From contig OY804588.1 of assembly GCA_963680875.1 (NCBI GenBank), forward strand, positions 76,036,829 through 76,100,828: DNA of 64,000 nt, given 5' to 3'. Of the stretch, positions 60,901 through 62,524 are shown piece by piece (position 1 is the first letter of the stretch; each line of letters begins with the position of its first letter). The notes under the pieces were generated by a model. That model was not told the DNA's origin, searched no databases, and worked only from the letters and a program-made list of their open reading frames with translations. Position numbers and translations under genes: made by a program. The DNA is from Bathymodiolus brooksi (Eukaryota > Mollusca > Bivalvia > Mytilida > Modiolidae).

Positions 60901-62482
60901 TGTAGATTATTGTATGTTGTAACAAATAGGACCTTATCACTGTCTGCAATGATTGAGGTAATTAGAGGCACTCCTAGGGAGAATTGTAGATTATTGTATG
61001 TTTATTTTGTTAAAAACAAATGATGTAACTTATAAATAATGGACAATTATATTTACAGGCAGGATACTACATAGGTCTTGGCTGTAAAGTGATACTATGT
61101 GTACAACAGATTCCTGATGGAGCTCTAATTGGTGGAGAAAAGGTAATAAATAGCAAATACTTGTGCACTGTCGAAGTATATAGGTAATATGTGTATGAGG
61201 CTTAGAAACGGGCGTTTCGCGCCGAATACACATATTTTCCTATATGCTTCGACAGTGCACATGTATTGTATTTATCCTGCAGTTTTAAATCGTAAATAAA
61301 CGTTTACTGGACGATGATAAAAGTATTTGAAATAATTTTGTGTATGTATTTGAAAACAATATCCCCTGATGTGCCCCGATGTGGGCGGAGCTTACATTTG
61401 TATGTTTTATTTATAACTGACCAATATCAAAAAAAATATTGGGCAGGCTATATTGGTCGGTAAATGCTGTCGTTGCAGGATAAAGTAGTTTATTAGACAT
61501 ATAGGTCTATATAAACTATATAATACTGTTATCTATTAACAAGTATATTAATGCACCACTCAACTGAACTTACTGAACACAAAAAGACCATAACATGAGG
61601 TTAAACCAGTTAACGGGGTCCCAACCCTCCACTCTTGAGATTGTGATGCGCATGACAATTCCTCAGTCTTTAAAGTAAATGTTTTTATCATTATACCTGT
61701 TACAACGAATAACTTATACACAAAATAAAGTTCACCACCAATTTAATTAGGGTGGGAGGGTGTGGCATTTCATCCCTTTTGTGTTTATACAACTCATAAA
61801 ATTCCAATCAAACATCGACTTACCAAGGTAAGTGGTAAGTCTCGTTTAATTTTCTAATTATTGGTGTTTTACAAACTTCAATTTCAGAAGTTTTTCAGCG
61901 ATATTGTGATGGTAGACAAATATTGGACACATGACATTAAATATGACAGGTTAAACCCCATTGCCGTGGGTAGGTGTCTGGAAACCCTAAGACTGTAGAT
62001 GGAAATCAGGACGTAAATGTACATGAGATTTGTTTAGACTTTTGGTCAGATGTTAATGATCATAACCACCCAGCCATTTGGGCCCCCTTTTATATCTGTG
62101 GTATGCCAGTATATTCAACAAATGTACAGTCATACCTAACTTAAAGGTCACCTCTATATGGCAAATCACTGTCTATAAAGGGCAGCCTCAGTTTTCCCAT
62201 TAATGAATAGTGCATATAATTTTAACTTAGATATAAAGATTTGACTGTAATATGATCCTACAAATACATTAATTATTATATGACACTAATTTGTTTTTTT
62301 CAATGTAGATTTCAGAATGTTCATTAAAGGACTACACCCGTGGACGGGCCTATCTAACAGACTTGGCCAACAGAGAAGGGGTCCATATTTTTGAGGATAT
62401 AAATGAGGCAATAATGTATTGTGTGACTTACCTACAGGAACTGACTATTGATATTGTTCATTCACAAAAACATGGTTCATGA
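6913..62482 (+). CDS. Two-module protein: (EF-hand-like + nucleoside 2-deoxyribosyltransferase-like) x2, 18 exons, ~571 aa
   Basis: Joined exons: 6913-6998, 11509-11618, 12170-12284, 14381-14463, 21107-21198, 21908-21961, 23650-23728, 25040-25118, 26498-26618, 27662-27744, 34131-34206, 38101-38226, 38763-38814, 53798-53830, 56011-56134, 57138-57282, 61059-61142, 62309-62482. All junctions keep the reading frame. Residues ~30-103 and ~301-368 are degenerate EF-hand-like regions. Residues ~132-273 and ~417-560 are transferase-like domains, each starting (F/Y)LGGSC-x4-WR-x3-(A)IP and holding an IE-x-GY motif whose Glu (E201, E486) aligns with the nucleophile position of nucleoside 2-deoxyribosyltransferases. 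Known: PF15891-type domains occur in Drosophila raw and relatives, mostly without proven enzyme activity. No signal peptide or membrane segment is seen, so it is probably cytoplasmic. Exon 1 is the least certain. I give no gene symbol because orthology is unchecked. Confidence 0.82.
7000..8056. other. Intron 1, left part
   Basis: AT-rich intron with no exon recognised. There is a short (TTTCTG)n microsatellite at about 7054-7078. Open frames on the minus strand here are short and repeat-driven. Confidence 0.5.
8057..9597. mobile_element. Possible terminal-inverted-repeat element (~1.5 kb)
   Basis: The left end GGCCATAAAAAAGAATATGT, followed by TTGTTTGCCCGAACCC, is imperfectly complementary to the right end GGGTTTGGGCAAACAGAAAT followed by ATTTTTAAGTCTGGCC. 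No transposase is recognisable inside, and a SINE is nested at 8935-9166. A shorter element with related ends lies at about 18359. The two ends could belong to separate fragments. Confidence 0.42.
8935..9166 (+). mobile_element. tRNA-derived SINE, family 1 (copy 2)
   Basis: Plus-strand copy with the A-box-like ATGGTAGTTAG, B-box GAGTTCGAACCCCG, the body TTGCGACAGGTC, and AATAAAACTTACC before the tail GATATAACTGAAGTATTATT. It sits inside the 8.06-9.60 kb element. Confidence 0.78.
9598..10081. other. Intron 1, middle part
   Basis: AT-rich intronic sequence between a transposon-like element and a LINE fragment. No exon or named repeat is recognised. Confidence 0.5.
10085..10810 (-). mobile_element. 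5'-truncated LINE, reverse transcriptase C-terminal part
   Basis: A nearly intact minus-strand frame. From about 10780 down it encodes [103 protein letters not shown] and [20 protein letters not shown]. This is the end of the palm plus the thumb/C-terminal region of a CR1/L2- or Jockey-like reverse transcriptase. A one-base shift at about 10120 gives an early stop; the shifted frame continues KARIVSL to a stop. The N-terminal half and endonuclease are missing. Distinct from the 5.3-6.2 kb copy. Confidence 0.85.
11083..11442. mobile_element. Short inverted-repeat (MITE-like) element
   Basis: The left end GAGATTTGACTCTCAAAGCT is complementary to the right end GGCTTCGAGAGTCAAATCTG, with the arms extending into ATTTTCTGCTC/GAGCAGAAAAT. 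A related pair of short arms occurs at about 10790-10860. It lies immediately before exon 2. Its weak reading frames are ignored. Confidence 0.6.
11509..11618 (+). CDS. Exon 2: first EF-hand-like helix-loop
   Basis: Follows the acceptor TTCTTTTTTTCAG and ends at A|GTAAGT. Encodes [20 protein letters not shown], then [16 protein letters not shown]. The pattern ELxxxFxxYD-x-G-x-x-x-(I)P-x-x-x-L-x-x-AF is that of an EF-hand whose calcium loop has lost several acidic ligands, so calcium binding is doubtful. Confidence 0.85.
12170..12284 (+). CDS. Exon 3: second half of the first EF-hand-like region
   Basis: Acceptor TTTATTGTAG, donor TTG|GTAAGG. Encodes [20 protein letters not shown], then [18 protein letters not shown]. 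The F-x-EFC-x-(L/M)V-x-E stretch reappears in exon 12 as [11 protein letters not shown], the clearest sign that the two EF-like regions are copies. Confidence 0.85.
12370..12742. repeat. Dispersed repeat, family E (copy 1)
   Basis: Matches 35840-36055 in order: ATCCAGTTAT(T/C)AAGAG, then TTT(G)G(G/T)TCCCA, then CTGTCCCAAGCCA(G/A)GAC, then TTTTTTGTGTTCAGT, GATGAGAGGTGA and a shared end TTGTTGACCA(T/A). I cannot name its class. Its 3' end has expanded into the 50-bp array that follows. Confidence 0.6.
12743..13312. repeat. 50-bp minisatellite with alternating two-unit pattern
   Basis: Eleven copies of a 50-bp unit (GTTTAGATGAGAGGTGAATG ... GGAACTGTTGACCATC). For the first eight units the junction alternates CATCTCTG / CATCACTG, so the array expanded as 100-bp dimers; the last units are all CATCAC-type. 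The unit is the 3' end of dispersed family E. Confidence 0.92.
13470..14185. other. Intron 3, left part, with CRE-like sites beside a palindrome
   Basis: AT-rich sequence with a (TA)n patch. CAGACAGGGTATATA at about 13560 reappears in the arms of the palindrome at 14186-14322, suggesting one composite element. Two TGACGTCA-like sites (TTGACGTCATTG and AATGACGTCAAAG) lie at about 14049-14072. No exon seen. Confidence 0.5.
14186..14322. mobile_element. Palindrome / fold-back element
   Basis: Arms GTTATTCAGCTATCAGACAG ... AATGTGACATTCCC and the exact complement CTGTCTGATAGCTGAATAAC. The centre CTTCGGCTGCGCCTCAGG resembles the centre of the palindrome at 63570-63700. It has no coding content. 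Confidence 0.85.
14381..14463 (+). CDS. Exon 4: basic linker before the first transferase-like domain
   Basis: Acceptor ATCATTTCAG, donor AGAG|GTAATT. Encodes [20 protein letters not shown], then SIKWKKR. Lys/Arg-rich and probably disordered. It leads straight into VFLGGSC of exon 5. Confidence 0.78.
14464..19050. other. Intron 4, left part (4.6 kb), no gene
   Basis: AT-rich intron. At 14660-14940 a ~105-bp segment (AGCATACTATTTTGAATTA ... CTTGAAAATGAAGGTTTTGG) is present in three diverged tandem copies. A possible small inverted-repeat element sits at 18359-18577. I see no exon. Confidence 0.5.
18359..18577. mobile_element. Possible small inverted-repeat element
   Basis: Left end GGCCAAACAAAATTTTTTTT against right end AATTTTGTTTCTGGCT gives weak inverted termini, similar in style to the larger element at 8057-9597. 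Non-coding. Confidence 0.33.
19053..19755. repeat. 23-bp minisatellite
   Basis: About 30 copies of a 23-24-bp unit (TTTACCTGTCCAAATGTTCA plus AAC) with C/T variation at CTGTCC/CTGTTC. Because 23 is not a multiple of three, three consecutive units read as a 23-residue pattern ([20 protein letters not shown]) in every plus frame, which makes long but meaningless reading frames. Confidence 0.95.
20151..20372 (-). mobile_element. tRNA-derived SINE, family 1 (copy 3)
   Basis: Minus-oriented copy running from the tail complement (GTTTAATGCCACTTTCAACA) through TCACATAATGTTGTATCGAG to the head complement (CAACTACCAATCGATCACGA). Diverged from the other copies and internally shortened near the tail. 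Confidence 0.72.
20905..21040. repeat. Dispersed repeat, family D (copy 2)
   Basis: Reads TAGTTTTATATGTATGTTTT, then GTAGATCGTTATTTGTCC, and GATTACCCCTTTGGTATC before exon 5. Similar to 5165-5280 and 36350-36490. Confidence 0.6.
21107..21198 (+). CDS. Exon 5: start of the first transferase-like domain
   Basis: Acceptor TATAATTTCAG, donor CCT|GTAAGT. Encodes (V)[20 protein letters not shown], then [16 protein letters not shown] followed by WR and AIP is the opening strand and helix typical of PF15891-type domains. The partner exon 15 has [20 protein letters not shown]. Confidence 0.92.
21240..21780. repeat. Diverged tandem duplications in intron 5
   Basis: Three to four imperfect copies of a 100-200-bp segment with CTGTATATACATGTACAGT, AAACTGCCAATT(A/T)GA and AGTCAGAAA..AAGT. 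One lies only ~50 bp from exon 5. TACATGTACA palindromes are frequent. Confidence 0.55.
21908..21961 (+). CDS. Exon 6: transferase-like domain 1, second segment
   Basis: Encodes [18 protein letters not shown] and ends GAG|GTAAAT. The acceptor is a tandem CAGCAG, so splicing at 21907 or 21910 would include or omit one Gln. NP(Q)V-x-NW-x-PEL-x-E-x-EAQAKE is a conserved-looking block of this family from memory. Confidence 0.88.
22150..22342. repeat. 27-bp minisatellite
   Basis: Seven copies of a 27-bp unit (GGACTCTTCTATATAATGCC plus CTGGCCA) in intron 6. As 27 is a multiple of three it stays open in two plus frames, but nothing links it to the gene. Confidence 0.93.
22728..22850. mobile_element. 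Fold-back element, palindrome family (copy)
   Basis: Outer arms CATGACATTTTCCATATC and GATATGGAAAATGTCATG, with a diverged interior. Just outside lies AATATGTGATAAATAGACC, whose complement-like form TCTATTTATCACATATTTC flanks the next palindrome, so the two are probably parts of one composite element. Confidence 0.72.
22941..23080. mobile_element. Fold-back element, palindrome family (copy)
   Basis: Arms GATTAATGTATGCCCTTTTC / AAAAGGCATGCATTAATC, then ATGTTATCATCCC / GGGATGATAACA and GATATCGGCC / GGTCGATATCGGTC. The central loop is GGGCTTTAGCCCGAGGG. The outer sequence TTAATxxATG, then a block with CCATAT, is shared with the copy at 36758. Confidence 0.82.
23081..23648. other. Intron 6, right part
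   Basis: Contains further isolated GATATCG motifs (about 23140-23320) that look like leftovers of the neighbouring fold-back element, and a GTGACATCATGG site. No exon seen. Confidence 0.45.
23650..23728 (+). CDS. Exon 7: transferase-like domain 1, active-site-like segment
   Basis: Acceptor TGATTTTCAG, donor G|GTGAGT. Encodes [20 protein letters not shown], then EVGYLV. A hydrophobic strand ending in Asp (D190) and the helix with IE-x-GY (E201) correspond in position to the substrate-binding Asp and nucleophilic Glu of nucleoside 2-deoxyribosyltransferases. That correspondence is an inference from motif spacing. Confidence 0.92.
23735..23878. repeat. Two-copy tandem repeat directly after exon 7
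   Basis: Two copies of a ~75-bp segment (TATATGTA..TATG(A/T)TGATAAACAGTC and CAAACTATAT(C/T)AAACTG) start 7 bp after the donor of exon 7. This is another case of duplication close to a splice site. Confidence 0.65.
24180..24395. repeat. Irregular TCTGAACATT repeat
   Basis: About 20 short units (TCTGAACATT, ACTGAACATT, ACTGAACAGA) of 10-12 bp with no fixed period. Confidence 0.85.
24489..24684. repeat. 24-bp minisatellite
   Basis: Eight copies of a 24-bp unit (TTGACACATGTCTTTGTATT plus TAAC). Another diverged unit follows the SINE at about 24958-24983, so the SINE (24708-24952) inserted at the edge of the array. Confidence 0.93.
24708..24952 (+). mobile_element. tRNA-derived SINE, family 1 (copy 4)
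   Basis: Well-kept plus-strand copy: ATGGTAGTTGGATTTACAAC, B-box GAGTTCGAACCCCG, CCAATAAAACTGACCGCC, tail CACGATATAACTGAATTATT. GAGTAAATACTGTTGTATTG lies on its left, and a near copy (TAGTAAATACTGTTATATTG) lies on its right with a diverged 24-bp unit, probably from repeated flanking sequence. Confidence 0.82.
25040..25118 (+). CDS. Exon 8: transferase-like domain 1, third strand
   Basis: Acceptor TCATTGTAG, donor CA|GTAAGT. Encodes (A)[20 protein letters not shown], then TAFSE. The VILVLTE strand matches VILCVQQ in exon 17 of the second module. A broken copy of this exon lies ~180 bp downstream. Confidence 0.88.
25298..25370 (+). pseudogene. Degenerate duplicate of exon 8
   Basis: After an AG at 25295-25297, CAGAAACGAGTAATTCTAGT and ATTGACAGAAGCT follow. 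They translate as [14 protein letters not shown] and then stop (TGA). The DNA aligns with exon 8 for its whole length, with small gaps after the tenth codon, and no good donor remains. I read it as an exon duplication that decayed. Confidence 0.68.
25493..26352. mobile_element. 860-bp non-autonomous DNA transposon-like element
   Basis: The ends AGGGTTCGACATTAAC and GTTAATGTCGAACCT are inverted. Sub-terminal blocks are also inverted in part (TTGCCCGGGGCAAGTG on the left, GGGCAAGTAAAA and CTTGTCTATTCGGG-type on the right). No transposase frame of useful length is present. It lies wholly within intron 8. Confidence 0.7.
26498..26618 (+). CDS. Exon 9: end of transferase-like domain 1
   Basis: Acceptor ATATTTCTAG, donor CAG|GTATAA. 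Encodes (Q)[20 protein letters not shown], then [20 protein letters not shown]. It aligns with exon 18 ([37 protein letters not shown]), supporting module duplication. Its 3' end with the donor is triplicated downstream. Confidence 0.9.
26587..26725. repeat. 49-bp triplicate of the exon 9 end and its donor
   Basis: GCTTTGAAGTGTACAGAAAT, TATTCTGAAACAG|GTATAAATAATTTGTT occurs three times, 49 bp apart. The first copy is coding. The second has ACATAAATT, an in-frame stop if read in the exon frame. The third has GCAGGCATAA, a destroyed donor. So only the first, or possibly the second, donor is usable. Confidence 0.9.
26726..27283. other. Intron 9, middle
   Basis: Less AT-biased, unique-looking sequence with no exon recognised. 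A 76-residue plus-strand frame from 26741 has cysteine- and serine-rich low-quality content and no splice-consistent context, so I do not call it a gene. Confidence 0.4.
27284..27530 (-). mobile_element. tRNA-derived SINE, family 1 (copy 5)
   Basis: Minus-oriented: the tail complement GGTGTTTAACGCCTTTCAAC, then CACCGACCTGTCGCAAGTCA, and the head complement CCAACTACCATACAATAATG. The B-box side is eroded (CCTGAGCTCGAACTCACAAT). Confidence 0.78.
27662..27744 (+). CDS. Exon 10: inter-module linker
   Basis: Acceptor AATTTTCAG, donor TT|GTAAGA. Encodes [20 protein letters not shown], then IPVGETL. Links the first transferase-like domain to the second EF-like region. Not a recognised domain. Confidence 0.8.
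27785..32530. repeat. 33-bp minisatellite, ~144 copies (4.7 kb)
   Basis: Unit CACCCTAATACTGTAGTCTC plus CCTCTTATAAGAC, with main variants TTATAAGAC, TTATAAAAC, TTATAAAAT and TTATCAGGA mixed along the array. It starts ~40 bp after exon 10. At its right edge the last unit runs into a non-repeated stretch with a second TATTATAAGACCACCCTTTC (about 32595), suggesting that the unit came from a mobile-element-like 'protein-free' sequence. Minus-strand frames here (repeats of KRETTVLGW) are by-products. Confidence 0.96.
32531..33657. other. Intron 10, right part, with SINE relic
   Basis: At about 32765-32885 there is a strongly decayed minus-oriented family 1 SINE (TTGTTGTGGCTGTCAGTTTT, CCTTAGTGGTGATAGCAACT). 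AT-rich sequence with a T-run at about 32899 follows. A 135-codon plus frame at 33276-33683 lacks any recognisable feature and runs into a palindrome, so it is not called. Confidence 0.5.
33658..33811. mobile_element. Palindrome / fold-back element
   Basis: Arms TAAGAATTGAATGCATTTTT ... CGTGTAAAAGCGTGGA and the complement TCCACGCTTTTACACG ... AAAAATGCATTCAATTCTTA. The centre carries TTTGTATGAAGCGTGCTCTTC. Downstream (about 33925) is TCTGACGTCGTCATGG, a CRE-like pair as near other members. Confidence 0.85.
34131..34206 (+). CDS. Exon 11: start of the second EF-hand-like region
   Basis: Acceptor TATTCTTCAG, donor GAG|GTATAG. Encodes (L)[20 protein letters not shown], then LTQQE. REAF-x-x-MD-x-x-x-T-x-VDDQQL is EF-hand-like with only part of the calcium ligands. 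It parallels exon 2 in position and order. Confidence 0.82.
34228..34395. repeat. 72-bp tandem repeat starting 20 bp after exon 11
   Basis: Two full copies and a partial third of a 72-bp unit (GGGGAATATCTCAGTGTGAC ... GGGAGCCTTAAGGATATAT). The following 41-bp array has a related core (GAGAACCTTAAGGGTATATA), so the 41-bp unit probably arose from this one by deletion. Confidence 0.75.
34396..35712. repeat. 41-bp minisatellite, ~32 copies
   Basis: Unit TTATTTACATTCCCTCCTGA plus GAGAACCTTAAGGGTATATAG. Marker variants (TATACTTATTT, GGGTAAATAG, TATTTTCATT) recur as a block at about 34800-34900 and 35290-35390, showing duplication of a ~490-bp (12-unit) segment. Confidence 0.95.
35755..36060. repeat. 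Dispersed repeat, family E (copy 2)
   Basis: Shares with 12610-12800: ATCCAGTTATCAAGAG, CTGTCCCAAGCCAAGACCTG, TTTTTTGTGTTCAGTGTG and GATGAGAGGTGA, ending GTTGACCAATACTGTTTAAA. Here the 3' end is single copy, while at 12.7 kb it has become a minisatellite. Confidence 0.6.
36345..36490. repeat. Dispersed repeat, family D (copy 3)
   Basis: GTTCACATTGCTCAATCTTT, GTAGATCATTGGTTTTGTCA and GATTACCTCTTTGGTGTCTT match the order of the copies at 5.2 kb and 20.9 kb. Confidence 0.55.
36490..37125. repeat. 33-bp minisatellite split by a fold-back element
   Basis: Unit ATAAACTTTTCTTGTACAGA plus CATATATCTAGAT. Two units lie at 36490-36545 and seven or more at 36886-37125; the sequence between them (36546-36885) is fold-back element. 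Read on the minus strand the units give [11 protein letters not shown] repeats, with no evidence that this is expressed. Confidence 0.92.
36655..36881. mobile_element. Fold-back element pair inserted in the 33-bp array
   Basis: A small perfect palindrome at 36660-36695 (CGAGGCCCATATTGGCC and its complement) and a larger one at 36758-36881 with arms TTAATACATGGGCATTTCCA and TGGAAATGCCCATGTATTAA. The inner arms are GGTTATCATCCCGAGACCC and GGGTCTCGGGATGATAACC. Outer arms resemble those at 22941-23080; the inner arms differ. Confidence 0.85.
37126..37180 (+). pseudogene. Partial duplicate of exon 12 (acceptor plus first 15 codons)
   Basis: ATTTTATCAGTTGAAGTTAG, CATACAAAAGTTGTACAGGA and AAAGAT repeat the acceptor and start of exon 12 (38091-38145) with two substitutions, then diverge. 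In frame it reads [18 protein letters not shown] and then a stop. It abuts the 33-bp minisatellite. Confidence 0.82.
37697..37832. mobile_element. Palindrome / fold-back element
   Basis: Arms ATTTTGAATATCAAAATAAG ACCACTCGTGACCGAATACGC and the complement GCGTACTTCGGTCACTCGTGG plus TCTTATTTTTATATTCAAAAT. Two CRE-like sites lie 320 bp upstream (ATGACGTCATTGACGTCATA, about 37380). Confidence 0.85.
38101..38226 (+). CDS. Exon 12: second half of the second EF-hand-like region
   Basis: Acceptor AATTTTATCAG, donor CAG|GTAAAA. Encodes [20 protein letters not shown], then [20 protein letters not shown] and [13 protein letters not shown] aligns with [11 protein letters not shown] of exon 3. Basic insert in the middle. 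Confidence 0.88.
38570..38700. repeat. Short dispersed repeat with CTTTATA motif
   Basis: ATATAAAGGGCACCTGCTTATAAAGG ends in CATAGGTTTGACTGTA; similar wording returns at about 38850-39035 (CAGTCAAACCTGTATTAAGA, TTAAGACAGGTGAC) and about 62130-62255. A diverged interspersed family of unknown class. Confidence 0.45.
38763..38814 (+). CDS. Exon 13: short linker
   Basis: Acceptor TTATTTATAG, donor ACA|GTAAGT. Encodes [17 protein letters not shown] plus one base. Supported by phase match on both sides (phase 0 in, one base out) rather than by a motif. Confidence 0.7.
39060..39434. other. Intron 13, left flank of the giant array
   Basis: About 370 bp of non-repeated AT-rich sequence between the linker exon and the 38-bp array. 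No exon or element recognised. Confidence 0.45.
39435..53782. repeat. Giant 38-bp minisatellite with 1,970-bp higher-order repeat (14.3 kb)
   Basis: About 377 copies of a 38-bp unit (AGGGCATCCTTGTTGTTAAG plus ATGTTATTTGGTGTATAG). Rare variants act as markers: ATTTGTTGTATTGAGGG occurs at 40991, 42961, 45045, 46521 and 48491, spaced 1970, 2084, 1476 and 1970 bp. These equal 52, 55, 39 and 52 units less 6 bp from two shortened units. The right third (after ~49 kb) is more homogeneous and carries AGAGAGGG and ATAAAGG variants instead. The array stops 8 bp before the pyrimidine/acceptor of exon 14. No transcript or protein meaning is evident; every frame is interrupted. Confidence 0.97.
53798..53830 (+). 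CDS. Exon 14: 33-bp micro-linker exon
   Basis: Acceptor TTTTATTTTACAG, donor TG|GTGAGA. Encodes (N)[10 protein letters not shown] plus one base. It is inferred from splice signals and phase. The exon is tiny and sits between a 14-kb array and a 2-kb array, so it is the exon most easily lost in annotation. Confidence 0.62.
53850..56010. repeat. 69-bp minisatellite built from the exon 15 acceptor
   Basis: About 24 copies of a 69-bp unit, TTTATTTATAG|AATTATCTGG, TTACTCTATCTTTATAGAGA, CATATCAGTACCAGTATACA plus ACTGTATG, with the 474-bp element at 54742-55215 inserted. The first part of the unit is the acceptor and first codons of exon 15 (TTTTTTATAG|GATTATCTGGTCACTC). The unit is 23 codons and open in the coding frame ([20 protein letters not shown] plus LFI). 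Confidence 0.95.
54742..55215. mobile_element. 474-bp element with 11-bp target duplication inside the 69-bp array
   Basis: Begins (TTGA)n TTGTTTAACGTCC and ends CACACCCTCCATGAGG plus a G run. AGACATATTGG occurs directly on both sides (54731-54741 and 55216-55226) and joining the flanks restores a normal 69-bp unit. So it inserted after the array had formed. GC-richer than its surroundings and without a long frame. I recall similar sequences as abundant in bivalves but cannot name the class. Confidence 0.85.
56011..56134 (+). CDS. Exon 15: start of the second transferase-like domain
   Basis: Acceptor TTTTTTTTTTATAG, donor AG|GTAAAT. Encodes (G)[20 protein letters not shown], then [26 protein letters not shown]-x4-WR-x3-AIP repeats the opening of exon 5. 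The frame is open upstream through the 69-bp units, so use of an earlier acceptor (e.g. AG at 55940-55941) would insert 23 residues in frame. Confidence 0.92.
56135..57137. other. Intron 15
   Basis: No exon. It holds two direct copies of a ~35-bp piece (CTCATGACCAGCCAATG at about 56590 and 56627) and two of a ~60-bp piece (GAGTTATGCCCC with TTTTTGT, CTAAATTTTGGTTTC) at about 56793 and 56911. Confidence 0.5.
57138..57282 (+). CDS. Exon 16: core of the second transferase-like domain
   Basis: Acceptor TTTTTTTTAAG, donor GAG|GTAAGT. Encodes (R)[40 protein letters not shown] and RSLSSMIE. It combines what exons 6 and 7 encode separately in module 1. The Glu of SMIE is kept, but the Asp at the end of the strand (FVID in module 1) is replaced (YVIT). 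The 3' two thirds of this exon with its donor have been amplified downstream. Confidence 0.92.
57205..58004. repeat. 85/87-bp minisatellite built from the exon 16 end and donor, block 1
   Basis: Nine to ten copies. The first copy is coding exon 16; the next two follow at 85-bp spacing (donors at 57283, 57368, 57453), then units are 87 bp (29 codons). Units keep CAATGATTGAG|GTAAGTAGAG, so strong donors recur. Read from exon 16, the frame meets a stop at about 57312, so later donors would not give an in-frame protein. Confidence 0.95.
58005..58364 (+). mobile_element. tRNA-derived SINE, family 2, full length with target duplication
   Basis: The head TGGTGGTGTAATGGTCAGCA (A-box) and GTGGGTTCGAGCCCC (B-box) form a tRNA-like module (58012-58085). 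A ~200-bp body follows, then a tail CGCCATGATAAAGCTGAAAG with GTTAAACAACAATCACACAA. GAAATGT is duplicated on both sides (57998-58004, 58365-58371). It landed inside the exon-16-derived array and splits it into two blocks. Not a functional tRNA gene: there is no matching acceptor stem. Confidence 0.85.
58365..60116. repeat. 87-bp minisatellite, block 2
   Basis: About 20 copies of the exon-16-derived unit in a different sub-family (AGGATATTATTGTATGTTGT, CACATAGGACCATATCACTG). Most copies now read GAGGTAATTAG instead of GAGGTAAGTAG, a weaker donor. The units are open for 376 codons on the plus strand and 365 on the minus strand, purely because 87 is a multiple of three and the unit lacks stops. 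I do not call either as a gene. Confidence 0.95.
60122..60303. mobile_element. Palindrome / fold-back element
   Basis: Arms ATACTGCCTTTAGTTGAGGG TGTTCTGGTAGA and the complement ACCCTCAACTGAAGGCAGTAT. Inner arms GAATATCACCCGAG and CTCGAGTGTGATATTC-like sequence lie about a centre GTCCCGAGACAAAGTCG. It sits directly at the end of block 2 of the 87-bp array. Confidence 0.85.
60555..60990. repeat. Decayed copies of the 87-bp unit, block 3
   Basis: Five or so diverged units (ATGTATGTTGTAACACATAG, TCTTCGATGATTGAGGTAAT, TAGGGAGAATGTTTTC), with deletions. The oldest-looking part of the array. Confidence 0.82.
61059..61142 (+). CDS. Exon 17: transferase-like domain 2, third strand
   Basis: Acceptor TATATTTACAG, donor AAG|GTAATA. 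Encodes [20 protein letters not shown], then GALIGGEK. Completes the IE-(A)GYY-x-G motif started in exon 16 and gives the VILCV strand. Confidence 0.92.
61156..61267. mobile_element. Palindrome / fold-back element
   Basis: Arms AATACTTGTGCACTGTCGAA and TTCGACAGTGCACATGTATT, with inner TATATAGGTAATATGTGTAT / ATACACATATTTTCCTATAT. The centre is ACGGGCGTTTCGCGCCG. TTATCCTGCAGT just outside returns inverted as TTGCAGGATAAAG at about 61476, so the larger element may end near 61490. Confidence 0.85.
61491..62308. other. Intron 17, right part
   Basis: AT-rich, no exon. About 62130-62255 holds a diverged copy of the short dispersed repeat seen at 38.6 and 38.9 kb (CAGTCATACCTAACTTAAAG, TATAAAGGGCAGCCTC). 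Confidence 0.45.
62309..62482 (+). CDS. Exon 18: terminal exon of the twin-module gene
   Basis: Acceptor TTTTTCAATGTAG. Encodes [57 protein letters not shown] and the stop TGA (62480-62482). RG-x-x-YL-x-DLA-x-x-x-x-V-x-(I/V)F-x-D(I/V) parallels exon 9. A SINE starts about 50 bp after the stop. Confidence 0.93.
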   Translation: MSECSLKDYTRGRAYLTDLANREGVHIFEDINEAIMYCVTYLQELTIDIVHSQKHGS

Positions 62483-62524
62483 TACAATGTGATGTGAAAT
62501 ATTGAAACAGTCTCAAAAAGTCAA

